The notes under the pieces are model-generated. The model ran no database searches and was not told the origin of the DNA. It worked only from the letters and a program-made list of their open reading frames with translations. Of a stretch of DNA of 64,000 nt, positions 45,970 through 57,925 are shown piece after piece; within the stretch, counting starts at the first letter, position 1, and each line of letters starts with the position of its first letter. The stretch covers positions 28,905,298 through 28,969,297 of the forward strand of contig QVOM02000073.1 of NCBI GenBank assembly GCA_003586115.2, given 5' to 3'. A program made the position numbers and the translations under genes. This stretch comes from Salvator merianae (lineage: Eukaryota > Chordata > Lepidosauria > Squamata > Teiidae).

Positions 45970-46464
45970 GGCCCTTTCTGCACTTACCTGTCTTAAGTCA
46001 GGAACAGTGGGTCTGGAATAGCTAGACCCACTGATTCCGACCATGGAAAGATGTGGGCAGTATCAGCCTTATCTGCACCGATAACATTGATGCAAATCAG
46101 CCCCCGCGGCTACATCCCCATGTCTCTGAGGGCTAAAGTTCCTAGCCTCGTCCCCTCCAGGAGGAGTGCTTTTGCACCACTGAAATAAGCCTCTGGTGGT
46201 CCCAAATAGAGGAGATGTGTCTTCTGCATGCGTCCTGTGTTCTACATCAGGATCACTGGTCTCCTAGTTGACACAATTAAATGAGTCTACCAGTGACTCA
46301 GATTAAGGCCTCCCTTAATCTGGCTCACACATTGTCAAATGCAGACAGAGTGAACCAATGGGGACCATGTGTGCATAAATCTTGATTAGCATGCCAATCT
46401 ATGAGATCTAGATGTGCACTACACAAACCCATAATCTGCATTAAAGGTCGATGTAGAAAGGACC
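45970..46464. mobile_element. GGYCC-type DNA transposon with TTA duplication, 495 bp
   Basis: The element starts GGCCCTTTCTGCACTTACC and ends GTAGAAAGGACC, and is flanked by TTA on both sides (45,967-45,969 and 46,465-46,467). The subterminal hairpin arms are GTCAGGAACAGTGGGTCT and AGACCCACTGATTCCGAC. The interior contains AAAGTTCCTAGCCT. The 3-bp TTA duplication points to PIF/Harbinger. A second near copy of the right terminus (GTAGAAATGACCTTAG) lies just outside at about 46,475. Confidence 0.75.
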
Positions 46465-46467
46465 TTA

Positions 46468-47726
46468 GTCTAGTGTAGAAATGACCTTAGGCTTTAACTA
46501 CACATAATGCTTTTCAGAGCTGGTAGGGGTAGTAGCTGCAGCAGCCAGCTTGAGGGGAGGAGGCCTTCCATCAAATTATTGGAGTTTTGGAGTCCAAGGG
46601 AGCCCTCAAGAGGCTGGGATGTTAACTAGTGCTATTATATGTGTAATGTGCTAGGGAGAGAACTGAAAAAGATGTGCATTGGCACTTGTCTTTGTGGCTT
46701 CTGTGCTGAGTAGCTGTTGTTGTTGGTTGAATGTCTAAGGAGTCCTTCTGAAATGTTTAGACCCTTCAAGGTTGCTCAGGAAATCCAAAGTTCTGCACAG
46801 TTTGCTTGTTTGGATTGTCTGTACGTTTAATAGGGAGCCTGAGGTTTCCATTCTGCCATGGACTTCCTCAGTAGTGCAGAACACACTACTGGAGTTTACT
46901 ACAGCTCTGCTGCAATTACAGCAGCTTCCCTGACTGCCTAGGTACAAATATCCTAGGAAGTTCACATTATCTGGAAGTCTCCATACTCTGGGGCAATATC
47001 CCAGGAATGTTGCTGGTGACTCAGGGGCAAATGTTCACCCCTATTCCCTCTGTATATGTCATATAGGCTTGGGGATAGCTGTCTATGCATGTCTGTACAC
47101 ATACGCCACTACAAGACTTGAGACAGCAGTTGGAACACAGTCACTTGCATGTTTTACAGCTCTATTTTGTTTAGCAGCAAGACCAGTGCTTTCCCTATGA
47201 ACTTAGGGGTATGATCAATTAAATTACCCTCCACAAGAAAATGCCACAGAAGATCTCTAGATGCTCAGATCTTATCCTTTGTTGCCAAGTGGTGTTACCT
47301 TTCAAGCAGCTAACTCAAAATCAGAACTACAGGAATATATCCTCAGTGTTGGGTTCCTGGTTTCTTATTGATATCAGAAAGTCCCTTTACTTTTCCAGTG
47401 AAAGCCACAATATCAGTGGATTTTCTTCTTTGATGGTAGCAAACAGCAGGCAGGCTTTGGGGGCAAGCACAAGGAACAAGTACACATGCACAGGGAAATC
47501 TGGCTATTTTTGTACTTTTGTAGGGCTATTCCTGCATAGTGAGAGATTGAGTGAGGTAAAGGAGGACCTCCTTCAGTGGACAGGTTAACAGAAGTATTTA
47601 TCCTTAGGCGGTTTGATGTCCCAACCTGTTTGTTTGCTTTAATCCTATCAATGCAAACTTAGTGGACAGTGATTTCTACAGCAGCATCTTAACAGCTGCC
47701 TTGATTAAGTTGGTCTTAATGTCTAT
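46468..47726. other. Unassigned DNA
   Basis: Two open frames (76 codons minus at 46,735-46,965; 115 codons plus at 47,241-47,588) show no recognisable domain. No bounded repeat was found. Confidence 0.45.
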
Positions 47727-48563
47727 GGACCTTTCTGCACTTACTGTGCCTTGTTCCAGGCCAATGGGATTGGACCATGGCACAGCATGGTCTGGCACAG
47801 CAACATCTGCATGATGGCACTGGTCTAGGCCAGCCCTGAAATTCACAGGAGCTTCTGGGACAACCATTGAGGGCTCCAAAGGACTAGGAATAAGAGTCAT
47901 AGCCTTAGAGGTATTGGGGAGACTATTTTGGCTGCACTCTTTAGTGTTTCCTCAGTAGTCAGGAATATGGAAGCATTCTTTCTGCATGGTTCCATATTCC
48001 AGATGAGACCATGTTGGTCCACTGGTAGACCTCAATATGGTGATTGGCAGGCCTGTGCAGTGTGCAGGTGCAACCAGCCAATCATGCTAGCATCACTGGG
48101 CTGCATAATGCCCCAATCGGGCCTGTGTAGCCCAATTGGGGTGGCCTGGTCATCCCATTCAGGCCAAATGTGCCCAATTGGGGCTTTGCACAGCCCAATC
48201 ACCTAGACCCGATGGCACTGGTGTGATTGGCCTAACAAACAGGGATGATTGACTGGTTGCACCTGCACACTGCATGGGCCTACCGGTTTCCATGACAGTA
48301 GCAGCCTGCTTACTGGCCGCTTAACAGCTGCTGCAACAATCAGGAATGTGCCTGATCAGACCTCATAAGGTCAGAGTGGGCATTGTGTGGACTAATCCAG
48401 GATCGCAAGCCTGATCCAGCATCACAGGTCTGGATCGGGGCATTGCATAGGCCCGGTTGGGTTACATTGTCTATCATGCATGCGCGATCACACGATCATG
48501 CATGCACGATGGGCATGTCACATGCAAGATGGCACTGCCATACAGGTAAGTGCGAATGGAACC
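47727..48563. mobile_element. GGYCC-type DNA transposon, long form, 837 bp
   Basis: The left end GGACCTTTCTGCACTTACTG and the right end (reverse complement GGTTCCATTCGCACTTACC) are inverted repeats, with GTGCC continuing on both arms. The flanks are TAT and TTA, so the duplication is not clean. It is about 340 bp longer than the usual copies because the middle is filled with inverted repeats (next entry). No coding capacity. Confidence 0.65.
48049..48281. repeat. Large inverted repeat (37-bp arms) with palindromic loop
   Basis: The arms at 48,049-48,085 and 48,245-48,281 are complementary at about 34 of 37 positions, built around GTGTGCAGGTGCAACCAG. The 160-bp loop is itself full of short palindromes (CCCAATTGGGG and CCCAATCGGGC-type words), so single-stranded DNA could fold into a branched structure. 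Confidence 0.85.
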
Positions 48564-48566
48564 TTA

Positions 48567-50439
48567 CCTGAAGCTCATTATGAGTTTCAGTTAAGGTTTC
48601 AGACTACTATTTTGTGCACAACCGGTAGTAGCAATCAGGAGCAAATGAAATCCACTTCCAGTCACTTCAGCCATCTTGCGGTGTGAGTGCACTTGGATAG
48701 CAAGCATTCTTAATGTTTGCTACCATCAAGTGCAAATAGGCTCTTGGTATGCTAAGAGAAGTACAATAGAACTTCTAAAGGAGAAAGTCCCCCCCCCCCA
48801 TATGGAGGTTTCATATTACATCCACCAGTCAATAATTATATGTTCCTTTTATTTTTTTTTCTCAACAGGTTTTGAAAGAGATAAGAGCTTATTTTGGAAT
48901 CTAAGGACCATTTTTGGGTGACACTGCCCTAGCTCTATAAAACAAGCATATTCAGGTATGACAATAATCTATAGTCCAAAACAGATATTATAACAGGCAT
49001 AGCATACATGTGTGTTTTGCTGCTTACTCATTTGTATCCTTCCTTTTTCTTCTCACTAAGAAAGAATTCTTTCAGTTCCTAAAGAATTAAAAGTAAGGGA
49101 GGGAGGAAGGCAATTTATCATTGTTTATAGTTTCATAGAATCTTTTATATTTTTCCTTGAATACATAAAAGAGCGTCTCAGATTTCTTCCTCACTTTGAT
49201 GAGTCTGGCTGACAGTACTGGTTAGATATTTAATTCAAAGAGCAGGCTTTCCCATAAAGTTATCCATTCTAAAGGAGAAACACACACACACTCCACACCA
49301 TGACCATTTTATCACTTGCCTGAGGGCACTACAGTTTATTTCAGCCAATTAAAATAACAATTACTGTTAGTGACACTAATAGGAACACCCTTCTGCTAGT
49401 TAGTCCCACATTCCTGATGGTATGATTAAAACTCCTAAACTTTAAATTACCACATTGTGCCAGTGTTCTCTACTTCAAAAGAATATTTGCAAGAGTTCTG
49501 AACGAAATTCTTTATCGTGCATGAATCACAACATTCTTTATAGCATATAGTTGCTATTTTTCACTTCAACTGTGCTTGTGTTGCTTTCAGAATTCATTTT
49601 GTTTCACATAAGTTTCCAAGTGCCTTTAATTATAGGCAAAGCATTTCTTATGGTAATTAGTTAATAGCAAACGTGTTTTGATTACTTTTGTACTACAGGA
49701 ATTGCAACTATAATCTACTCTCCAACTTCATATTTGTTTTTTGTCTACAATATTACCACTTGCTTTATACTGTTCTATATGCATTCCCTGCTATATTAAG
49801 CATATTGTAATCTTATAAGCTACTTAGTATTAACATGTTGATTCATATGGGTATGGATATTCATAACAGACCAAACACAACTATGTTTCTGGGTATAGGA
49901 GGAAAAAAAGGAAAAAGGAGGGTGGAGGAGGAAGAGGCGGAGGAAGAGGAAGAGGAGGAAGGGGGACAAAATGTACTAATCGTGGTGGGCTCCCCACTTA
50001 TAGATTACAACCAAGAGAAAGATGCCATGACATAGCGTCACTCATGAGACTTTCTAGATTACGAAGCATCAGAGGCTGTATTTCTGTCATGCTAGAGATA
50101 GACAAAACTGCCAAATTCTGCACCTTAAGTGCCCCCTGTGGTTTTCATTTAACACAGGGTTTACCAACCATTTGCAATTTTAAATCTGCTGGGGTGCACT
50201 AGCAAGACAGGTTATTGGCCATGGCCATAATCACTAGTTTATTCTAGGAAGACTTTTCCTATATGGGGCTCCACCCAGGGAAAGACTGTCCAGATTAAGA
50301 CTGGTGATAGGGGTCTTAGCCTACAATTTGCCTCACCAGCATGAGGACCAGCACTTGCACCAGTTTTGTCAGGCTGTTGTAGTCTCCCAATGGAGCCACC
50401 AAAAGAGGAAGCACTTCTACTTTTTGGATTCTTCACTCT
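48567..50439. other. Unassigned DNA
   Basis: No gene. A C-run near 48,790-48,799, a short (CA)n tract near 49,280 and a polypurine tract (next entry) are the only structured parts. The Glu-rich open frame at 49,835-50,035 is simply the translation of the polypurine tract. Confidence 0.5.
49897..49967 (+). repeat. Polypurine G/A-rich tract
   Basis: About 70 bases almost entirely G and A, with single interruptions (T near 49,923, C near 49,938), made of GGAGGAAGAGG-type words. Confidence 0.9.
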
Positions 50440-50560
50440 TTTGAGAGGCCTTCCCTCTCCCAGTTTCTATATCCCACTCTTCACCCGAAGGTCCTAGGGT
50501 GGGTCTCAACAATAAAAACTTTAAATATATAGCATATATCTAAAACATGTTTAAAATGTA
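50440..50560 (-). mobile_element. L2-like LINE 3' tail fragment
   Basis: TTTCTATATCCCACTC, CACCCGAAGGTCCTAGGG and TGGGTCTCAACAATAAAAAC match the 3' noncoding words of L2-like LINEs (compare 34,275 and 57,935). It is short and on the opposite strand to the next piece. Confidence 0.6.
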
Positions 50561-50799
50561 ACCCTCTCCCCACCTTTTGTCTTCTTTTTTTTCTTCTTTA
50601 AACAGATTCTGCTGCTCAGTGTTCTGTTAGAAAAAGTCTGACAATGCAGAAAGAAAATGGCTAATCCTTTTGTTGATGTATTCTTTCATTCCGAGGGTGG
50701 ATCAAATTGGGTCTGGGACTAATTTACACATAAGGTCCCATATAGTCGTGTAACAGCTCTGGCATAAACCTGAATCAAACATAAGTCTTCAATTTGTAA

Positions 50800-51110
50800 G
50801 ATCTGCTGAAGACCTATTTCTATTTACTGTATTTTTGGTTGGTTACGAACACCTTCTGTGTAGTAGCCCCAAGGCTGTAGAATTCTCTGCCCTCAGGCAT
50901 GTAATATAAACCTCCACTATGTACCATTTGGAAGCTGGTGAAGATGCACCTCTGTGTCCAGGTTTTTGGGTAAATAACCCCTTTGTCATCCTTCACTCCA
51001 GTTATACATTTTCTGAATTGTCTGTTTTTAGTGCTTTGTTTTCAATTTTGGCCTGCTCTTAATATATACACATATGCAAGCTATCCAATTTTATCAACTA
51101 TCTGTTTGAT
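50800..51110 (+). mobile_element. L2-like LINE, C-terminal fragment
   Basis: The plus frame reads VVAPRLxNSLPSGM followed by LVKMHLCVQVFG, the VVAPRLWNSLP...LKTHLF block at the very end of L2 ORF2. Stops replace Trp and other residues. Confidence 0.7.
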
Positions 51111-53143
51111 TCTCCTAGTCACAGTAAATTGTGTATAAAATGAGATTCTATATGGCCTTTCAGTACATGCATAATACTGTCAGGAAGAGGCTGCTGTATG
51201 AAGTGGCTGAAGGTAATTTTCTTCTTATTATTCATGCAAGACAAAAAATAAACTCTTGACTTTATAGGCAACTGGAGATTGTTATGAATGAGTTATGCTT
51301 ACTGAAAAATCAACAGATAACAGTGTTAGTGCATCATCATCATCATCATTATTTATGTGTTATTAATCAGCAGTAGCAGCAATAGTAGTAGTAGCATTAG
51401 CATTTCACTTCAGTTGAATTCATTTCCAGAAATGTGTATTTGAATAAAGTACTGAGTGTTAATAATCCTTTTACTTAGTTCAACTCTGTAAATATGATAT
51501 TGAACAGAAGACAAATATCATAAAAAAGAGAAACTGTACATTGGTTATATGGCTAAGTATCTGGTGAATGAGTCATTTCTATGGTTGCTAACTTTAAACT
51601 GAAATGCTTTAATGCCAGTAGGGGTCATACACATCTGGACCACAAGTTCATGAGGTAAGTTACCAAGGGCTAAGGGTCTCTATTCAGAAAAAAAGAGAAT
51701 TTTTAACCAAATTTAATATGCTAGCCCTCTTTCATATATACTCTTACTACCATGGACTTTCATGCATAAGATCTGTTTCTTTTCATTACCTCATTTTGCT
51801 ATACAAGTCAATCTTTTTTCAGTAATATATAGTCTGCAATCCAGGAAAAGAGATCCCCTTTCCCTTTTATGTAGATAAAGGCACATATACTGTACTGAAA
51901 GTGAACATTTTATTTTGAATAACAAAATGTGGGAAGGAATCTGGTTTTGTTTGTAGGAGATTAAATCCTAATCTTTAATTAAATCATTAAGTTTTATTTT
52001 ATCTTATTTTAGATATAATGCTGGTATTGTTATTTATTCCATTTTATCATGATATTTTTTATTTTTACAAAATTAAAACAAATTACAAACAAAACATTAA
52101 AAAGCCCTCAGTGCATTTATAATTCCTTCCTCAGTGAACCAACCCTTCCTAACCTAATCTAACCCCTATGAGAGGTTGCTAATATGTGATTTCTTTCCTG
52201 GTCATTCTATTTTATCATGTGACATAACATTTTCCAACTGGTTTTAGGCATTTTTGGTGTTTTTTGGTTGAATTTGGAAGGGGCTTAGAACAAATTAGAA
52301 TTTTTCCTTTGATATTAATGGAATAACTATGTAGATTTTTGCTATAGGAACAAGGTAGGTAATGATAAAGGGGAAAGAATGTAATTTAACTTCAATCTAA
52401 GGGGAGTTTTGTGTGAATCTAATAAAACAAAAGGCACATTAATTGGAGAAGCATACAATATCTAATGAAATCAGTACAAAACATACAAAACTATGAAATA
52501 ACATTGGAAAAAGAGATAAGTTAAAAGTGTACAAATATTGTTACCCGTATGGGAACTAGAACAGTGAAGAAGAAAGGAAAACACAAAGACCATGGAGGTG
52601 AGTGAGTTAAAGGGGAAAGAACAATACCAAAGTTGCACTACTATGTTTGACTTTGTAAATTTAACCTTTATGTAGAATAAGAGAAGGATTTTTTTTTTTT
52701 AATTTAATTTTTGTTTTTTTGAGAAGAGGAAATAGAACATTTTAGAGTCAAATTGTGGGATAAGAAGAGGGAAAAGATGATGAGTATAGTCTGGGCTGAA
52801 CTTTGGAGCCAAACTGAAAAGTCAACTTGTAGAAGAACTGTTAACTGAGGTTGGACATAACAGACCATCTCCACTTCTGGGCAAAGACAGCTTGGAGGGG
52901 GGAGGTGATGCCAAGAAAAGGAACCCCCTTTATCTCTGTTTTGGAGTGGTGAAGCACTACAGAAAGACACCTCCTTTGTGCAGGGTGAGAGAAAACTTCC
53001 TGCAAAGGAGAATCTGCCAGTGATTGCACTGGAAAAGCAGCTGGCATAAGGCAAATGCTGCTATGAAAAATAGAGACGAGCTGGCAATGGATGCCTTCTT
53101 GGACCCATGTAGGTGACCTGCAACCATAAGTGGAGATGCAACC
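51111..53143. other. Unassigned DNA
   Basis: No gene. A short (ATC)n run lies at about 51,334-51,350. A 116-codon minus-strand frame (52,704-53,054) has no recognised domain. The T-rich tract near 52,690 and the A-rich words near 52,070 could be remnants of retroelement tails, unproven. Confidence 0.45.
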
Positions 53144-53146
53144 TTA

Positions 53147-53614
53147 GGCTCTCTTTGCATGGAACCTTAATTTAGATTAAGGGCCCATGTAGTAAGCATC
53201 TAGACCACATGAATCTGCATGTTAATGCAGATCTATGGCTCACACACCCTGCTGGTCTGCTCTGTCTGCATTAGATGGAGAATGGTGCTGAACAGGGAGG
53301 TTGCTACCAGAGGGACCTGCAGCCCTGATCCACAACAGGCGTGCAGAAGACGTGCCTCCTGAGTTTGGAACTACTGAGGGACTCATTTCAGTGGTGCAAT
53401 AGCACACTGTTGAAAAGCAGCCCCAGAGGCCCCAAGGCTAGGAACTTGTGTTCCTAGTCTTCAGGGGTGTGGGAGTGAAGCTGCAAAGTTCATGTGAGCT
53501 TCGAGGCCATGGCATGGGCTGATCCCACCCAGGTCTTCCCATGTTCAGAATCAGTGGGCCTGGCTGTTCCAGACCCATGGATTTTGAATGTGGGCCTTTC
53601 TCTACAAAATGTCC
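53147..53614. mobile_element. GGYCC-type DNA transposon, reverse orientation, TTA duplication, 468 bp
   Basis: Flanked by TTA at 53,144-53,146 and 53,615-53,617. Read on the minus strand its subterminal part (GGCCCACATTC, then GGGTCTGGAACAGCCAGGCC and CACTGATTCTGAAC) parallels the copy at 45,970. The plus-strand start contains CCTTAATTTAGATTAAGGG, the inner palindrome seen near the right end of other copies. The extreme termini are diverged. Confidence 0.7.
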
Positions 53615-53617
53615 TTA

Positions 53618-54353
53618 GAATCACAGAATGTTATCATGAGTCTAATTCTTGGGCAGCAGTTAGCAGTGGCTCACAAAGCAATTGAGTGAGGGCAGTGGGT
53701 GAGAGTGGGGATCTATGAGATACTTTTATGCTATGTTCACACAAAGTAAAAAGAAAAACAAAAGCAACAACCCTGAAGCTGCTCAAATGGTTCTGAGGTG
53801 GGATTGTTCATACAGCAGTGTGACCTTCCCTCCATGTCTAAAACACTTTAGAAATGCTTTTTCAATACTTGTAAACATAGCCTCCATAAGAAGTTTGTTT
53901 ATTTATTTATTTATTTATTTTTGAAGAACTATTACTTCTCTCTAGCCCCAGTGAAATGTTCTTGGTGAGAGCCAACCAGCCTCATGAAGATGGGTGGGTG
54001 CAAAAAGCAAATTTAACTCATTATGTATTGTTGCAGTGCTGCTGGTTTCCCCTCATAAATAAACCGATTGATCAGAACACCCAATTGATCTGCAATCCAT
54101 CAATCAGATTTCTAAGTGATCTGTGGTCTGTGAAGTCTTCTGGCCAATCCTGGTTGTTTTCTCCTTCAGCCCTTGTTGTGTACAATATCTTTGCTTGCAA
54201 CACTCAGCAACAAATCCTGGCAGCCATTAAGACTTCTTCATTCGGTCTTCCTTAGCACTATGGAGACCTCACACCTTAGCTTCCTACATAGCTTATTATA
54301 AGATCTTGAGTGATTCCTTGAGAGTAAACCAAATATTCTCCTCCTTTCTATCC
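53618..54353. other. Unassigned DNA
   Basis: A (TTTA)n tract lies at about 53,899-53,920. No gene or bounded repeat. Confidence 0.5.
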
Positions 54354-54361
54354 ATCTAGTA

Positions 54362-54994
54362 TAGGGATGTGCATGAAAGAACTTTCCTCTTTTCGCTTCG
54401 CAGCGCTGCGAAGCAACAGAGCTTAGTTTTCGAGCAAAAACTCTTGGAGCGAAAAGGGAGATTTTCGCTTTCACTGTGAAAATCTTCACAGAAACCGGTC
54501 TTCCCTTCTCGCAATGATTTTTTGCCATTTGCAATTGGTCTCTCATCATTCCCCCTATTCTGCTGTGTGCACGTGCAAGTGACAGAATAGGGGGAATGAT
54601 GAGAGACTGATTTTAATTGTTTAAAATTTATTTTTATGGTATTATTTTTTCTTTTTTTTAATTTTATTTTTTTCTTTTTTTTTTGCAGCACTTAACTTTC
54701 ACGATCGGCGAAGGTCTTCGCTTCGCATTGATTTTTCGCCGTTTGCGATCGGTCTCTCTGCAACCTCTCTTAAGGCTGTGAAGCTTCAAGGCTCTGATGC
54801 CACACAGCTTCTAGCATTAAAAAAAAGGGGGAGCTTTCGGCAAATGACGAAGGTCTCGAAGTGGAGCAAAAGTCGCCAGGACCTGCGCCATTCGCATTCG
54901 CTGCTCTCTTTTGCTTTCGTATTTCATGCGAAGATGGAGAAAACTCCATTTTCGTATGAAATTCGAATGTCACGAAGCTTCGTGCACTTCCCTA
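54362..54994. mobile_element. Non-autonomous hAT transposon, 633 bp
   Basis: The left terminus TAGGGATGTGCATGAAAG and right terminus CTTCGTGCACTTCCCTA are inverted repeats. The flanks ATCTAGTA (54,354-54,361) and GTCTAGTA (54,995-55,002) are an 8-bp duplication with one change. The family palindrome is reduced to one partner pair, TTCCCCCTATTCTG...CAGAATAGGGGG, at about 54,550-54,596. A T-rich stretch (54,610-54,685) fills the centre. No transposase. Confidence 0.9.
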
Positions 54995-55382
54995 GTCTAG
55001 TACTTTGGGGACATTGTGAAGCCATCTTCTTTTGTAAGATTTCTGCATTAGAAATCTTGTCATTCCATTCTATCAATGAAACATAAGATGTAATGGGGCT
55101 GCTCTTATGCTAACAATTATGTACATAGTTGCCTACTGCTTCCTCTTTATGGCTTTTACTGCTCCGTCCAATGTTCTATCTATATAGTCCAATACTTATA
55201 TTTAATTGTAACTTCAAAGGCTTCATTATACAATATGGAAAACCGTGACCGGTGGTGCCAAAAGTTATTGAAAAGTTTAATAAATCCAATAAGATGACAA
55301 AACTCTGTCTTTCTGTTGACAAAGACAAGAAATCCATTTCAGTCCCAGAGCTAGCCAGAAACACTATAACGCATTTCTTCTT

Positions 55383-55421
55383 CTCCTCCTCCTCCTCCTC
55401 CNTCCTCCTCCTCCTCCTCCT
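55383..55421. repeat. (TCC)n microsatellite with an unresolved base
   Basis: TCC trinucleotide run with an N at 55,402. This is an assembly ambiguity rather than biology. Confidence 0.95.
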
Positions 55422-55514
55422 TTTTGTATATCTATTGTTATTCTACTTATTCTGTTACTTTATATTGTTTTCATGTAAATCATCATCCCTTGCCTGTGCC
55501 ATATTATTTTCCAC

Positions 55515-55565
55515 CTTCCTTCCTTCCTTCCTTCCTTCCTTCCTTCCTTCCTTCCTTCCTTCCTT
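55515..55565. repeat. (CCTT)n microsatellite
   Basis: About 12 tetranucleotide units, uninterrupted. Confidence 0.95.
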
Positions 55566-56124
55566 ATTTTTAAACTCCTACACACAATGCCACAGGAGCA
55601 TCAAGAATTACTTGCTTTGCTTTCTTTCTTTCTTAATGTTTTGCTTCCATACAGTAAATTAAAATAAACAAAAACAAAATGTAGCTTGCGGGAAGAGTTT
55701 CTGCCTGGTAGCACCCCCTAGCTGGGTGCCACTGCTTACTAGCACAGATGATAAGAAAACTTAAGCTAGGGATGAATCAGATCCCAAAATGTTAGAATTT
55801 TGAACTATTGTACTTTGGAACTTTGCAAAATTGAGCTATACTTGAACTTCCATTCAGTTTTTGAACATCTTTAGCTAAGATCAGATTTAGGACATGTAAG
55901 AGAGGGAAAAATATGTTTGTACATGAAAAAGATATTGTTAAGGACTGTGGAGAAACAGACACATTTGAAATGGATATTCACCTTTGATTATAGGCTAATT
56001 ATAAAACTGTATAGTAGACCAAAGGGACACTTCCAACATTCCCTTAATAAAGGGAAAAAGAAACAAAAAAACCAACCCAATGTTAGTTGAGCACTTCTCA
56101 ATAGAACTATCAGAACTATCCCAG

Positions 56125-56462
56125 TAGGGATGTGCACAAATGAAAATTACATTTTTGATTCACTGTTGAAGTAAAAATTCATATTCATAATTTGTTGGAG
56201 AATTGCAAAATTAAAAGAAAATGGGATTTTTTTGCATTCAATTTTGCAGTTTTTGTGATGTTTTCCCCATGGAAAAAAACATACAGCAAAAATGTGAATA
56301 TTCAATTGAATTTCCACTTTTGTGGGCGTAGAAACTAATGTGTTTCAACCAAACTCTGAAAATGCAAAAAAAAAAAAAAGTATGTTCAATTCAGTTTGAA
56401 TATCCATGAATGCAAATTATTCAACCAAATTTATAAAGGTGACACAAATTTTGCACATCTTA
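56125..56462. mobile_element. AT-rich hAT MITE, 338 bp, decayed
   Basis: The left terminus TAGGGATGTGCACAAA and right terminus TTTTGCACATCTTA are inverted repeats. The length is nearly the same as the copy at 10,335 (341 bp), and the interior has the same GAAAATG- and TTCAATTGAATTT-type words. The 8-bp flanks (TATCCCAG and ACTCCCTT) agree at only about 4 positions, so it is an older insertion or has lost its duplication. Confidence 0.65.
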
Positions 56463-57308
56463 ACTCCCTTTTCCCTATCTTAGGAGACCCAGACCATACA
56501 TCCAGATGTAGATTCTATATTTTTAATATTCTTCTAGTGTACTTGTACAAAGTCTGCATAAATCTGTACAAATATATATTTGTGAAACCCTTCAATTAAA
56601 TGAACAGATGGGAAATGAAATCTCACTTATCCTCTAAATATCTGTTTTGTGTGTTTAACACCATGACAACTGTATTCACAATGGCACATAATGTTCTTTT
56701 TTTCTCTGTGTTGGTAGATGTCTTCAAGTACCTGGAAGCAGGAGTAATGGCACAATATTCTGATAGATAGTGGGATTAAAAGAAAAGGAGTAGGTAAAAA
56801 AAAAAAAAAAAAAAAACACTAGGAGGCTAAGAACTCTGATTAATTTGAGACTGCTGCCACCTTCATGCATTAATAGTTGGAAGAGAGTCTTCAAAGTAGA
56901 CAGTGCCATGCATGTGTCCTGGCTCAGTTATCAAGCGTATTGTGGCCCCACATTCTGAGTTATACTGGGCCAAACTGAAAGCTACAGTCTTCTTCTGGAA
57001 TTTTAAAGTATTTTAATTATAATAATCACCAATGTGCTGAATAATAAAAATATTAAATTTCTGTTTGAATAGTAATGAACTCACAGAAGTGCATGAAGTG
57101 GAACCATTGTTATTTCAGGAGACCTTCATGTTAAATAGAAACCTTTCTTAAACTTGTCTTTGAAGCAGAGGTAGCATCTTTCACATCACATAATAAACCT
57201 AGCACATCAATTTCAAACTTTATACAGATATAAGTTATCCTGCATCACAGTTTGAGGCAAACTAAGACTGTTCCTGTAATTACCAGTACAGTGGACCAGG
57301 AAAGGGTT
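56463..57308. other. AT-rich unassigned DNA
   Basis: A poly-A tract of about 22 lies at 56,796-56,817. No gene or bounded repeat. Confidence 0.5.
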
Positions 57309-57311
57309 TAA

Positions 57312-57777
57312 AGAGCCTAGCTTCTGCACACTATTATAAGATTGCACATGCCCTACACCTTCTGGAATATTCTATCAGAACAGGATGGAGCATACAGCAG
57401 GACACAGTGCCCAAAATGGTGCTCTATTCCACTCTATTGGTATACCTTGGCATTGAGGTCTATTGGCATGCTAAGTAATTGTCCCAGAACAGTGGGCCAT
57501 GTGTGAAAGGTGCATAGTACCCTCTTCTGGAATACAGGGAGACATTTGGGCAGTGTTGTGTAAACGCCTCACTGGGAAATCCAAAGAATCCTCTAGCTCT
57601 GAAGCTGGTTTAGCCTTCAGAGTAGGCTGTGATGGCTGACATAAGACAAGCTATTCCAATGTGGTTGGCCCTATACCAAGTCAGCAGCAACCCATCCCAG
57701 CTTGGGATGGGATGTCTATCTCAAGAGCAGGTAGTCTACAATGTTGCAAGATACAAAGAGGAAGTGTGGAAATGGCC
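57312..57777. mobile_element. GGYCC-type DNA transposon with TAA duplication, 466 bp, decayed
   Basis: Flanked by TAA at 57,309-57,311 and 57,778-57,780. The right end, read as reverse complement, is GGCCATTTCCACACTTCC, close to the family terminus. The left end AGAGCCTAGCTTCTGCACAC is a diverged form. No coding capacity. Confidence 0.55.
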
Positions 57778-57844
57778 TAAAAATACATCCCGATGTCCAC
57801 TGTAGGCTCTATGATAGGATGTTCACATGTTCCCCCGATCTGAA

Positions 57845-57894
57845 CACCATTTATTTATTTACTTAATAAATTTCTATGTCCATCCAATAACTAT

Positions 57895-57925
<31 letters not shown>

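Larger units (their letters stand above)
55003..56124. other. Unassigned DNA with microsatellites and one ambiguous base
   Basis: No gene. A (TCC)n tract at 55,383-55,421 contains the only N in the window (55,402), so its length is uncertain. A (CCTT)n tract follows at about 55,515-55,565. Confidence 0.6.

Noticed and set aside
49835..50035. Glu-rich open frame
   Set aside because: Translation of a polypurine tract with no further support.
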